Below, one piece after another: positions 16,868 through 25,032 of a DNA stretch of 64,000 bases. Position numbers and translations under genes: made by a program. The notes under the pieces are model-generated. The model was not told the origin of the DNA. It ran no database searches and saw only the letters and a program-made list of their open reading frames with translations. The DNA comes from DATKKM01 sp035542855 (lineage in GTDB: Bacteria > Chloroflexota > Dehalococcoidia > SM23-28-2 > RBG-16-64-32): positions 1-64,000 of the forward strand of contig DATKKM010000053.1 of the NCBI GenBank assembly GCA_035542855.1. The letters are read 5' to 3'. Position 1 is the stretch's first letter. Every line of letters starts with the position of its first letter.

Positions 16868-17608
16868 TCACGGAAACCCCATCTTGCGGTCGCGCAGGCT
16901 GACGAAGCCACGGCGGGCGATGACGATGTGGTCCAGCAGCTCGACGCCCAGGAGCTTGCCGGCTTCGATCAGGAGCCTGGTGAGGGCGGCGTCCTCCGCG
17001 CTGGGCGAGGGATCGCCGGAGGGATGGTTGTGCGTGATCACGATGTTCGGGCAGCCCTCCCGGATGGCGTCGCGGAAGACCTCGCCCGGCCGGACGACGG
17101 CGCTGCTGACGTTGCCCTTGTAGACGTCGCGGACGGAGACGACCTCGTTGCGGGTGGTGAGCAGGATGACGCGCAGGTGCTCCTGCTCCAGGAGCGCCAT
17201 CTCGCCGAAGAGCATGGCGTGCACGTCTTCCGGCGTGCGGATGATGCGCCGCTGCTCCGGCGTAGCCTGGACGATGCGCTTGCCCAGCTCGATCGCGGCG
17301 AGAAGCTGCGCCGCTTTCGCGCCGCCCATCGCCCGCTCGCCGGCCAGCTCGCCGTAGCTGGCCCGTCCGAGGCCGCGCAGCCCCTCGAAGCGCGCCAGCA
17401 GGCGCTGCGCCACAGAGACGACGTTCTCGCCCGCCACGCCGGTGCGGAGGAGGATGGCGATGAGTTCGGCGTTGGAGAGCACCTCCGCGCCGCGCATGCG
17501 CAGCCGTTCGCGCGGGCGTTCGTCGGCAGGCATGTCGCGGATCAGGGGCCGGTAGGTTTCGCGGGCCGCGTCCAGCACGGGACGAAGGTAGCGCGCCCAG
17601 CGCGTCAT
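16868..17608 (-). CDS. radC: JAB/MPN domain protein RadC
   Basis: 246 residues. The N-terminal helix-hairpin-helix-like segment (RPRERLRMRGAEVLSNAELIAILLRTG) is followed by the JAMM metal site HNHPSGDPSPSAED (H-x-H-x7-D type) near residue 200. Residues PLIRDMPADERPRERL match the usual start of RadC, so the ATG 25 codons further down is too late. RadC was named for DNA repair, but that role is disputed, and the family resembles zinc-dependent deubiquitinase-fold hydrolases. It sits in a leftward series with the Cof phosphatase and the secernin-like gene, with short gaps, possibly one transcription unit. Confidence 0.93.
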   Translation of the reverse strand: MTRWARYLRPVLDAARETYRPLIRDMPADERPRERLRMRGAEVLSNAELIAILLRTGVAGENVVSVAQRLLARFEGLRGLGRASYGELAGERAMGGAKAAQLLAAIELGKRIVQATPEQRRIIRTPEDVHAMLFGEMALLEQEHLRVILLTTRNEVVSVRDVYKGNVSSAVVRPGEVFRDAIREGCPNIVITHNHPSGDPSPSAEDAALTRLLIEAGKLLGVELLDHIVIARRGFVSLRDRKMGFP

Positions 17609-17662
17609 CTGGAAGCGGGGAGTGGCACGCGATCCAATCCGACGTTGTTCCGGCGTTGCGCC

Positions 17663-18838
17663 CTACGCTCGGGTTCGCACGGACGCCAGGCGCGCCGCTG
17701 CGTCCCACACCCGGGTCCAGGCGTCCTCCACGAACGCGGCGTGCTTGTCCGCCTGCCCGGCGACTGCGTCCGCCTCCGCCCACAGCTCACCCTCCAGCGG
17801 CGCGAACGTCTCGCGGATGCGGGAAAGTGCGGCGTCGTCAGCTTCGGCCCACTGGCGGAGCGCTTCGAAGGCGTGCCAGGTGGCCGGCTCGGCGAGCGCG
17901 ACCGGGACGGCGTGGGGCGGGAAGACGGGCACGTAGACGCTTACGCACGGCTGCCCCGGCGCGACCCAGGCCCGGAGCGGGCGCCCGGGATCGGCGGGAA
18001 GCGCCGTGATGATGGACGAAGTCGTGTTCTGGAAGCCGCGGAGGTGCATGCAGACGCTGATGCCGCGGCCGCTGACCGGCTCGAAGTCCGGCGGGATGCC
18101 GGCCGGGCCGCCGTGATTGCGCAGGTGCGCGGCGAGGGTCGCCGGCGTGACCTCCCCGGCCAGGCAGGCGTTGCTGGCGGCGAGGCGGACGTCGGCGTGG
18201 CCGGTGGGCGCGCGCGGATGGCGGCGCTCGTCCCAGTCATCGCCCGGCGCGACGTCTTCCGAGGCGCGCGTCCAGTCCCGGCCTATGCTGATGCGGTTGG
18301 AGATCGCGGCGCGGCCTTCGACACGCTTCGCGGCCCAGCAGCGGCCGCTGGTCTCCAGCACCCAGGCGTTCGCCGGGTCGCAGATCAGGAACGAGGAGAA
18401 GTACGATTCGCCGGTGGACTGATCGCAGACGCCGCCCTGGCCGTGGCGTTCTAGCGCAGACGTCATCGCCTCCAGCGCTTCATCGGCGCTGCGCCCGCGC
18501 TCAAGGCCCAAGCGCACGAGGTCCATGCCCGTGAGGCCGGGCGCCTCCTTGTTCGGGTTGAGGCGGGTGTACAGCTTCTCGTTGCCGATGGCGATGCGGT
18601 GCTCGTTGACGCCGTGCTCGAACCCCCAGCCCCACTCCGGCCGCGAGCCGAGGAGCGCGGCTGCGCCGGCGTCTTCGATCTCAATATGGGTGGCGCGAAC
18701 GGCGCCGCCTGCCCGCCCTTCGTGAGCCTCAGGACGAGCGGGGTACGCCTCGATCAGCTGGGCTTCGGAGGATGGGCGGTCGGAGTTCTTGGCGAAGAGC
18801 GCGCCGTCCGGGCTGATCGCGCAGAGGCTATCGCACAC
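17663..18838 (-). CDS. peptidase C69 / secernin-like N-terminal-nucleophile hydrolase
   Basis: 391 residues beginning MCDSLCAISPDGALFAKNSDRP. Removal of the initiator Met would expose Cys2 as the N-terminal nucleophile, and the FAKNSDRP stretch matches the secernin and C69 dipeptidase family. Further family traits include EWGWGFEHGVNEHRIAIGNE, the GxTGMDLVRLGLERG helix and the AWVLETSGRCWAAKRV strand. The protein lacks a signal peptide and probably acts in the cytosol on small peptides or amides. The substrate is uncertain. It lies six bases after the end of the LysM protein gene and in the same direction, so the two are likely co-transcribed. Confidence 0.85.
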   Translation of the reverse strand: MCDSLCAISPDGALFAKNSDRPSSEAQLIEAYPARPEAHEGRAGGAVRATHIEIEDAGAAALLGSRPEWGWGFEHGVNEHRIAIGNEKLYTRLNPNKEAPGLTGMDLVRLGLERGRSADEALEAMTSALERHGQGGVCDQSTGESYFSSFLICDPANAWVLETSGRCWAAKRVEGRAAISNRISIGRDWTRASEDVAPGDDWDERRHPRAPTGHADVRLAASNACLAGEVTPATLAAHLRNHGGPAGIPPDFEPVSGRGISVCMHLRGFQNTTSSIITALPADPGRPLRAWVAPGQPCVSVYVPVFPPHAVPVALAEPATWHAFEALRQWAEADDAALSRIRETFAPLEGELWAEADAVAGQADKHAAFVEDAWTRVWDAAARLASVRTRA

Positions 18839-18844
18839 GGTGGC

Positions 18845-19399
18845 CTACTGCGCGGGCGGCGGGATGAGCAGCGTCTCGCCAGGGTGGAGGTACTCGTCGA
18901 GCGTGCGCCCGTTGTACTCGGCAAGCGTGAAGCCGTCCACCCCGAACGCTTCGGCCACGCCGAACCAGGTGTCGCCGTCCTGGACCACGTATTCGGTGGG
19001 GCCCGGAGTCGGCGTGGGCGGCGGAGTGGGTGTAGCGGTAGCGGCCTGCGTGGGGACCTCGGTAGGCAGCGGCGTGACGGTGGGCTCGCCGCCGGTTGCG
19101 GTCGGTTCGGCGGGCGCCGTTGTCGCGCCGGCGGGGGTGAGGGCGGGCGTTTCCGTTGGCTGCGTGACGACGCTGGCTTCTTCGCCGGGCACGGAGGGCG
19201 GGCGCACCATCAACCAGAGGGCGAGCACCGCGCCGCCGAACAGCCCGAAGAGCGCCACGCGGTAGAGGCTGCGGGACGGCGCCGCCTGCATCGGGTCTGC
19301 GCAAACGGCGCAGAGGTCATCGCCGTGGTCGGCGCAAAATGGGTTGCCGCAGCGGCCACAGCGGGCGATCGCCTCGTTCTCACACGCAAAGCACTGCAT
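18845..19399 (-). CDS. membrane protein with N-terminal zinc finger, Pro/Thr linker and LysM domain
   Basis: 184 residues from the ATG of MQCFACENEA. An upstream ATG would add ten residues lying inside the rplL terminator region. The first 40 residues hold a B-box-like cluster (CxxC, CxxC, CxxxH, CxxC) that can bind two zinc ions in the cytosol. A single transmembrane helix (VALFGLFGGAVLALWLMV) follows, then about 75 residues of Pro/Thr-rich linker, and a C-terminal LysM module (YVVQDGDTWFGVAEAFGV to LLIPPP) that should bind peptidoglycan or chitin-like glycan outside. The orientation, zinc module inside and LysM outside, is inferred from the helix position. Function is unknown. Confidence 0.8.
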   Translation of the reverse strand: MQCFACENEAIARCGRCGNPFCADHGDDLCAVCADPMQAAPSRSLYRVALFGLFGGAVLALWLMVRPPSVPGEEASVVTQPTETPALTPAGATTAPAEPTATGGEPTVTPLPTEVPTQAATATPTPPPTPTPGPTEYVVQDGDTWFGVAEAFGVDGFTLAEYNGRTLDEYLHPGETLLIPPPAQ

Positions 19400-19404
19400 C
19401 AGAT

Positions 19405-19451
19405 AAGAAAACGCCGGGCCTGCACACAAGGTTCCGCATGCCGGGCCCGGC
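19405..19451 (-). terminator. terminator of the rplJL operon
   Basis: On this strand a GCCGGGC / GCCCGGC stem with a long, partly structured loop ends in GTTTTCTT, just downstream of rplL and upstream of the LysM gene start. A T-rich tail follows the GC-rich stem, as in intrinsic terminators. The 25-base loop makes it less than ideal. Confidence 0.55.
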
Positions 19452-19463
19452 TATTGTATCGGA

Positions 19464-19883
19464 CTACTGGAGCTCGACGGTAGCGCCGGCTTCCTGCAGC
19501 TTCTTTACGGCCGCTTCCGCGTCTGACTTGGCGATGCCTTCCTTGACGTTCGTCGGGGCGGCTTCCACCAGGTCCTTTGCTTCCTTCAGGCCCAGGCTGG
19601 TGATCTCGCGCACGGCCTTGATGACGTTGATCTTGTTCGCGCCGGCGTCCTTGAGGACGACGGTGAACTCGGTCTTCTCCTCGGCGGGGGCCGCAGCCGC
19701 GGCTTCGCCCGCCGCAGCCGGAGCGCCGGCAGCCATCGGCATGGCCATCGCCATGGGGGCGGCGGCCGTGATGCCGAACTCGTCCTGGATCTTCTGGTTG
19801 AGGTCGCGCAGCTCCAGGATCGTCATCTCCTTGATGATGTCCAGGACCTGGTCGACCTTTCCGCCTTCTGCTGTCTTCGCCAT
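19464..19883 (-). CDS. rplL: 50S ribosomal protein L7/L12
   Basis: 139 residues, slightly longer than the usual 120-128. The N-terminal dimerisation helix hairpin (VDQVLDIIKEMTILELRDLNQKIQDEF) is followed by an Ala/Met-rich hinge (MAMAMPMAAGAPAAAGEAAA, which accounts for the extra length). The globular factor-binding domain contains EKTEFTVVLKDAGANKINVIKAVRE and GLKEAKDLVEAAP. The product forms the flexible stalk that recruits EF-Tu and EF-G through L10. It follows rplJ after 33 bases with a good GGAGGAA ribosome site. Stalk stoichiometry relative to L10 normally depends on stronger translation of this gene. Confidence 0.99.
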   Translation of the reverse strand: MAKTAEGGKVDQVLDIIKEMTILELRDLNQKIQDEFGITAAAPMAMAMPMAAGAPAAAGEAAAAAPAEEKTEFTVVLKDAGANKINVIKAVREITSLGLKEAKDLVEAAPTNVKEGIAKSDAEAAVKKLQEAGATVELQ

Positions 19884-19916
19884 TTCGTGGTTCCTCCTTG
19901 TGATTCCGTGGTTGGT

Positions 19917-20474
19917 CTAGGCTGCTTCCATCTGCTTGGCGCGCGCCTCGATCAGGCCGGGCAACTCGCTGAGCAGAGACTGGAAGAGCTGGGTGAGCTC
20001 CTGCAGGGGCGCGTCCAGCAGGCCGATGAAGTTCTGCAGCGGCGAATTCATCTGGCCCATGAACTGCGCGAGCAGGACGGGTTTCGGCGGGATCTTGGTC
20101 AGGTCTTTGAGGTCGTTGGCGGAAAGGACGCTGCCCTCCAGGAAGCCGCCGCGCAGCTTGAACGCCTGCGGTGCGCTCTGGGCGTAGTCCGTTACCGCCT
20201 TCGCCGCCTCGATCACGTCACCGTAGGCGAGGGCGAGCGCCGTCGGCCCTTCAACGATCTTCGTGACGTCTTCGCGGCCGGCCTGCTCCGCGGCCAGCTT
20301 CAGCAGCGTGTTCTTGACCACCTTCACGTCGAAGCCGCCCTCGCGCAGCTTCTTGCGCAGGGCTGTCATCTCCTTGACGGTGAGGCCGCGGTATTCGGTG
20401 CTGACCACCATGGTGGCGCGCTCCAGCCGCTCCTTCAGATCGGCTACCGTATCGACCTTTTCCTGTGTGGGCAT
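19917..20474 (-). CDS. rplJ: 50S ribosomal protein L10
   Basis: 185 residues. The start is the ATG of MPTQEKVDTVADL, preceded by GGAGGG. The frame extends upstream but that part lies within the regulatory leader. Features are VVSTEYRGLTVKEMTALRKKLRE, KVVKNTLLKLA and, in the last 40 residues, the helix that carries L12 dimers. L10 is the stalk base protein and, in many bacteria, represses its own operon by binding the L10 leader. A clear L10 leader with a terminator lies directly upstream (positions about 20560-20705), so autogenous attenuation is expected here. Confidence 0.98.
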   Translation of the reverse strand: MPTQEKVDTVADLKERLERATMVVSTEYRGLTVKEMTALRKKLREGGFDVKVVKNTLLKLAAEQAGREDVTKIVEGPTALALAYGDVIEAAKAVTDYAQSAPQAFKLRGGFLEGSVLSANDLKDLTKIPPKPVLLAQFMGQMNSPLQNFIGLLDAPLQELTQLFQSLLSELPGLIEARAKQMEAA

Positions 20475-20520
20475 AGGCCCTCCGTTTCTCGTGGCGGGTG
20501 CGGTTTCCCGCCCCGCCGTT

Positions 20521-20538
20521 GGAAGCCTGAAGGCTTCC
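20521..20538. repeat. palindromic hairpin repeat (CCTGAAGG-type)
   Basis: GGAAGCCTGAAGGCTTCC is a perfect seven-base-pair dyad with a TGAA loop, followed by GCTACG. It sits between the L10 attenuator and rplJ. Similar dyads centred on CCTGAAGG or CCTGAGG occur at 20597-20613 and 24433-24442, suggesting a dispersed small palindromic family. Confidence 0.5.
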
Positions 20539-20560
20539 GCTACGCGTTCCATCTGGCAAG

Positions 20561-20588
20561 AAAAAAACCCTTGCCTGTGAGGCAAGGG
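20561..20588 (-). terminator. attenuator (intrinsic terminator) in the rplJ leader
   Basis: A perfect nine-base-pair stem (CCCTTGCCT / AGGCAAGGG) with a CAC loop is followed at once by seven T residues on this strand, the strongest intrinsic terminator in the window. It stands between the L10 leader core and rplJ, so it can only act as an attenuator of rplJ-rplL. Confidence 0.85.
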
Positions 20589-20614
20589 ACAAAGTGGTCC
20601 GCCTCAGGCGGACG

Positions 20615-20705
20615 CCCGGTCCTGCTGCCTCGGCGGGCTTCTCTTGCGAGAACTTAACTGCTTGTGCGAGACCCGCTGTCTTCGGCTGAAGACGTCATTC
20701 GTTTG
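20615..20705 (-). ncRNA. ribosomal protein L10 leader
   Basis: On this strand the RNA reads AGACAGCGGG, then TTAAGTTCTC, then CCCGCCGAGGCAG. This is the characteristic order of the L10 leader (Rfam L10_leader, AGACAGCAGG ... CUUAA ... CCUGCCGAGG). The CGGG/CCCG pair covaries with respect to the common CAGG/CCUG version. Binding of the L10-L12 complex to the kink-turn would favour the downstream attenuator. Established for Firmicutes, and inferred here from motif order and position. Confidence 0.85.
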
Positions 20706-20755
20706 TAGGAACAGAGCTAGAGCCCTGTCCGCCGTCAAATCGACGCGCGAGGCGG

Positions 20756-20785
20756 ATTGTATCCGATTCGCCTCGCTTGCCGCAA
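20756..20785 (-). promoter_or_regulatory. internal promoter for rplJL
   Basis: TTGCGG (20780-20785), 18-base spacer, TACAAT (20756-20761) on this strand. The -10 is good, the -35 is weak. The predicted transcript would begin just before the L10 leader, allowing rplJL to be expressed independently of the upstream tuf-rplA genes. Confidence 0.45.
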
Positions 20786-20786
20786 T

Positions 20787-21509
20787 CTAGGCCGCGGCGC
20801 CGGCGAAGGCGCCGGTGGTGGCGGCGATGTCCAGGCGGATGCCGGGGCTCATCGTCGTGGTCAGCGTCATGGAGCGCAGGTATACGCCCTTGGCGCCGCC
20901 CGGCTTCTCGCGCACGATCGCCTCGACGAGGGCACCCAGGTTGTCGAGGAGCGCCTGCTGGTCGAAGCTGATCTTGCCGATCGGCACGTGCACCAGGTTC
21001 GTGCGGTCTGTGCGGAATTCGACGCGGCCCTGCTTGGCGTCCTTGATCGCCTTGGGTAGGTCGTCCGGGTCGACGACGGTGTTGGTGCGCGGGTTGGGCA
21101 TGAGGCCGCGGGGGCCGAGCACGCGGCCCAGACGGCCGACCTTCCCCATCATCTCCTTGGTGGCCAGGGCGATCTCGAAGTCCAGGTACCCGCCTTCGAT
21201 TTTCTTGACCAGGTCATCGCCGCCGACTTCGTCAGCGCCGGCCTGTTCGGCGATGCGGGCGGCCTCGCCCTCGGCGAAGACGAGCACGCGCTGGCCCTTG
21301 CCCAGGCCGTGCGGCAGGACGATCGTCCCGCGCAGCTGCTGGTCGGCGTGGCGCGTGTCGAGTCCGGTGCGGATGTGCAACTCGACGGTCTCGTCGAACT
21401 TGGCGAAGGCGATCTCCTTGAGGAGGGCGACGGCCTCCTTAGGCTCGTACTCTTTCAGGTGCTCCACCTTTTCGGCGGCGGCGATGTACTTCTTTCCGTG
21501 CTGTGGCAT
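20787..21509 (-). CDS. rplA: 50S ribosomal protein L1
   Basis: 240 residues, standard length. The KFDETVELHIRTGLDTRHADQQLRGT block near residue 36 and the PNPRTNTVVDPDDLPKAI segment identify L1 unambiguously. L1 forms the mobile stalk next to the E site and binds 23S rRNA. In many bacteria it also represses the rplKA mRNA. The gene follows rplK after 11 bases. Its stop overlaps the -35 region of the predicted rplJL promoter. Confidence 0.99.
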   Translation of the reverse strand: MPQHGKKYIAAAEKVEHLKEYEPKEAVALLKEIAFAKFDETVELHIRTGLDTRHADQQLRGTIVLPHGLGKGQRVLVFAEGEAARIAEQAGADEVGGDDLVKKIEGGYLDFEIALATKEMMGKVGRLGRVLGPRGLMPNPRTNTVVDPDDLPKAIKDAKQGRVEFRTDRTNLVHVPIGKISFDQQALLDNLGALVEAIVREKPGGAKGVYLRSMTLTTTMSPGIRLDIAATTGAFAGAAA

Positions 21510-21520
21510 GTCGATTCCCC

Positions 21521-21946
21521 CTAGCCCGCCACGTCCACGCCCATGCTGCGGGCGGTGCCTTCGACCATCTTCATGGCGGCTTCGATGTCGTTCGCGTTGA
21601 GGTCGCGCATCTTGGTCTCGGCGATCTTGCGGACCTGGTCGCGGCTGAGCGTGCCGACCTTGTCGCGCTTCTGCTGGGCGCTGCCCTTTTCGATGCCGAG
21701 CGCCTTGCGGATGAGGTCAGAGGCGGGCGGCGTCTTCATGATGAAGGAGAAGGAGCGGTCTTCGAAGACGGTGATCTCCACCGGCACGATGCTGCCGGCC
21801 TGGTTGGCGGTCTTCTCGTTGTACTCCTTGCAGAACGCCATGATGTTGGCGCCGTGCTGGCCCAGGGCGGGGCCGACCGGCGGCGCGGGCGTAGCCTGCC
21901 CGGCCGGGAGCTGGAGCTTGATTATCGCGCGGACTTTCTTAGCCAT
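21521..21946 (-). CDS. rplK: 50S ribosomal protein L11
   Basis: 141 residues with the canonical features: IIKLQLPAGQATPAPPVGPALGQHGANIM for the N-terminal domain that touches translation factors, and the rRNA-binding C-terminal domain ending in GTARSMGVDV. L11 binds the GTPase-associated centre and is required for stringent-response sensing by RelA-type enzymes. It sits between nusG and rplA in the usual order. Confidence 0.99.
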   Translation of the reverse strand: MAKKVRAIIKLQLPAGQATPAPPVGPALGQHGANIMAFCKEYNEKTANQAGSIVPVEITVFEDRSFSFIMKTPPASDLIRKALGIEKGSAQQKRDKVGTLSRDQVRKIAETKMRDLNANDIEAAMKMVEGTARSMGVDVAG

Positions 21947-21990
21947 GTCTGTACACTCTTTCGGTCAGGGATTTCTCCCCGCCGGTGGCG

Positions 21991-22668
21991 CTAGAGGCGC
22001 TCCACCTGCAGGAAGTCGAGCTCGACCGGGGTCTCCCGGCCGAAGATGGAGACGGCCACCTTCACCTTGCCCTTCTCCGTGTTGATCTCTTCCACCGTGC
22101 CCACGAAGTCGGAGAATGGCCCATCGATGACGCGCACGCTCTGGCCTTCCTGGAAGCCCACCTTCACACGCGGCTCCTCCGCCTTCATCTGGCGGATGAT
22201 CGATCGCACTTCGGTCTCTTCCAGCGGCGTTGGCGTGGTGCCGGAGCCGACGAAGCCCGTGACGCCGGGCGAGTTGCGGACGACGGTCCAGGCCTTGCTG
22301 GACTGGGCCTTCTCTGCCTCTGAGGCCTCCGGGTCGTCCTGCTTGAGGGCCATCATCTGCACCAGCACGTAGCCGGGGAAGATCTTGCGCGGCACCGTGC
22401 GGCGCTGGCCGTCCCTGATCTCGATCTCGTCCACGGAGGGGACGACGACGCGGAAGACCAGGTCTTCTGCGTCCATGGACTTGATGCGCTGGTCCAGGTT
22501 CGTCTTCACGCGGTCTTCGTAGCCGGAGTAGGTGTGGACGACGTACCAGGCGCGCCCCTGCTGGAACAGCTCTTCTTCGGGGATGATCTCCCGCTGCTTC
22601 TTGGAGGGCGTTGGTGCAGGTGCTTCCTCCACCGCCACTTGATCGCCGCCGCGCCTCTTCTTAGCCAT
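21991..22668 (-). CDS. nusG: transcription termination/antitermination protein NusG
   Basis: 225 residues, somewhat longer than E. coli NusG (181). The extra length is a charged N-terminal tail of about 45 residues (KKRRGGDQVAVEEAPAPTPSKKQ). The NGN domain starts at RAWYVVHTYSGYEDRVKTNL, and the C-terminal KOW domain contains FQEGQSVRVIDGPFSDFVGTVEEIN. NusG binds the RNA polymerase clamp and promotes processivity and, with Rho or ribosomes, coupling. An insertion between NGN strands (PEASEAEKAQSSKAW) is similar to that seen in several non-proteobacterial NusG proteins. The gene lies eight bases after secE. Confidence 0.98.
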   Translation of the reverse strand: MAKKRRGGDQVAVEEAPAPTPSKKQREIIPEEELFQQGRAWYVVHTYSGYEDRVKTNLDQRIKSMDAEDLVFRVVVPSVDEIEIRDGQRRTVPRKIFPGYVLVQMMALKQDDPEASEAEKAQSSKAWTVVRNSPGVTGFVGSGTTPTPLEETEVRSIIRQMKAEEPRVKVGFQEGQSVRVIDGPFSDFVGTVEEINTEKGKVKVAVSIFGRETPVELDFLQVERL

Positions 22669-22676
22669 CAGATGTC

Positions 22677-22991
22677 CTAGTTACGCAGCAGCGTGTGGTC
22701 GATCAGCTGGGCGAAGCCCATGTCGATAGCGCCCAGCACCGCGCCGGTGATGATTGTGATGATGACGACGACGACAGTCAGGTGCCAGACGTCGTAGCGG
22801 GAGGGCCAGACCACCTTACGCAGCTCGCTGATGATGTCCAGGGCCCAGCGGGGCTTGTACCAGGCGCCGCGTACGGCGGGAGCCGTGCGCGCGGCGGTGC
22901 TGGTGCGGCCCAGGGCCCGCGCCGGGTTGCGCGGCGCCTTTTCGGTCTTTGGTTCTTTCAGCTGCTGCCGGCGGACGGCGCGGTTGGCCAT
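22677..22991 (-). CDS. secE: protein translocase subunit SecE
   Basis: 104 residues. A basic N-terminal stretch of about 45 residues precedes the conserved amphipathic helix ELRKVVWPSRYDVWHLTVVVVII and one transmembrane helix (VVVVIITIITGAVLGAIDM), as in the short single-span SecE of Gram-positive-type bacteria. SecE clamps the SecY channel. It is placed between rpmG and nusG, the ancestral order. Confidence 0.96.
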   Translation of the reverse strand: MANRAVRRQQLKEPKTEKAPRNPARALGRTSTAARTAPAVRGAWYKPRWALDIISELRKVVWPSRYDVWHLTVVVVIITIITGAVLGAIDMGFAQLIDHTLLRN

Positions 22992-22994
22992 TGG

Positions 22995-23159
22995 TTAACG
23001 GGCCTCTCTGTGCACGCGGTGCACTCGGCACCTGGGGCAATACTTGCGCAGCTCCAGGCGCTCCGCGTCGTTGCGCTTGTTTTTTTCAGTCGTGTAGCTA
23101 CGCTGGCGGCACTCTGTGCACGCCAGGTCAACGGTTACGCGGTCTTCCTTCTTAGCCAT
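22995..23159 (-). CDS. rpmG: 50S ribosomal protein L33
   Basis: A 54-residue protein read between tuf and secE, ending four bases before secE. It starts MAKKEDRVTVDLACTECRQR, and has two CxxC pairs (CTEC near residue 14, CPRC near residue 42). This is therefore the zinc-binding C+ form of L33, not the zinc-free paralogue induced under zinc starvation. The TTEKNKRNDAERLELRKYC stretch is diagnostic of L33. A zinc-free second copy, if there is one, lies outside the window. Confidence 0.97.
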   Translation of the reverse strand: MAKKEDRVTVDLACTECRQRSYTTEKNKRNDAERLELRKYCPRCRVHRVHREAR

Positions 23160-23171
23160 TCGTCCTCAATG

Positions 23172-24371
<1,200 letters not shown>

Positions 24372-24525
24372 TTATTGGGTTCCTCCTGTGTTTCGCGGGT
24401 ACTGCCAGCCGGCGGGCGCTTTGCCCACAGCCTGAAGGCCGACCTGCCTATGATAACCCGGCGAATCTGTACAGGGAATCCGCTCTGCGCGGGCCCCGCA
24501 CGGCTTCACCGTTCGTCTCCTGGGC

Positions 24526-24601
24526 TGGAGCCGACGATCGGACTCGAACCGATGACCCCGTTCTTACCAAGAACGTGCTCTACCAACTGAGCTACGTCGG
24601 C
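24526..24601 (-). tRNA. tRNA-Thr (GGT anticodon)
   Basis: A full cloverleaf: seven-base acceptor stem GCCGACG/CGTCGGC, D-arm GCTCAGTTGGTAGAGC, anticodon arm CGTTC-TTGGTAA-GAACG giving anticodon GGT, and T-arm ATCGG-TTCGAGT-CCGAT. Discriminator T and CCA are encoded. It is the last tRNA before tuf. Confidence 0.97.
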
Positions 24602-24624
24602 GCCGCTATTCTGTTAGGGCGGTA

Positions 24625-24711
24625 TGGTGGCGGGAGCAGGATTCGAACCTGCGTAGCCCGAAGGGCGCCGAGTTTACAGCCCGGTGCAATTGACCGCTCT
24701 GCCATCCCGCC
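24625..24711 (-). tRNA. tRNA-Tyr (GTA anticodon)
   Basis: A class II tRNA with acceptor stem GGCGGGA/TCCCGCC, anticodon loop CTGTAAA (GTA), a long variable arm (CGCCCTTCGGGC) and T-arm GCAGG-TTCGAAT-CCTGC. CCA is encoded after discriminator A. It sits between the two threonine tRNAs. Confidence 0.97.
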
Positions 24712-24801
24712 AGGGACTCTACATCGGGAACGGGAACAGCGGCGAGGAACAAGTATACGCCTGTCTCCGGGCCCTGTTCCTATTCCTCGGTTCCTTTGCT
24801 C

Positions 24802-24876
24802 TGGAGCCGAAGGTGGGATTCGAACCCACAACCTGGCGATTACAAATCGCCTGCGCTACCATTGCGCCACTTCGGC
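24802..24876 (-). tRNA. tRNA-Thr (TGT anticodon)
   Basis: Acceptor stem GCCGAAG/CTTCGGC, anticodon arm GGCGA-TTTGTAA-TCGCC (TGT), T-arm GTGGG-TTCGAAT-CCCAC, with CCA encoded. It is the first gene of the tRNA-tuf transcription unit, beginning about 40 bases after a terminator-like hairpin. Positions 24712-24801, between this tRNA and tRNA-Tyr, hold no gene that I can see. Confidence 0.97.
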
Positions 24877-24891
24877 ACGGAGTACCAGACC

Positions 24892-24915
24892 AAAAAAAGT
24901 CGCCCCCGAGGGCGA
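24892..24915 (-). terminator. promoter-proximal terminator-like hairpin ahead of the tRNA-tuf operon
   Basis: On this strand TCGCCC-TCGG-GGGCGA is followed by CTTTTTTT, a six-base-pair GC-rich stem with UUCG-like loop and seven T residues. It begins only about ten bases after the predicted transcription start, upstream of the first tRNA. It may attenuate the operon, or be a stop for transcripts entering from the right. Confidence 0.7.
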
Positions 24916-24923
24916 GTGGTTTA

Positions 24924-24952
24924 AGTATAGGGTTGTCCACATAGCGCGTCAA
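24924..24952 (-). promoter_or_regulatory. promoter of the tRNA-tuf-secE-nusG-rplKA operon
   Basis: TTGACG (24947-24952), exactly 17 bases, TATACT (24924-24929) on this strand. This is a near-consensus housekeeping promoter placed about 50 bases before the first tRNA. Confidence 0.85.
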
Positions 24953-25032
24953 GGAAGGCGCAAGTGAATCCCCGCCCGCTCCTCCCGCCGTAGTTACATG
25001 CAGAATCAGGCTCTAGCGGAAGGAAGGCCCTT

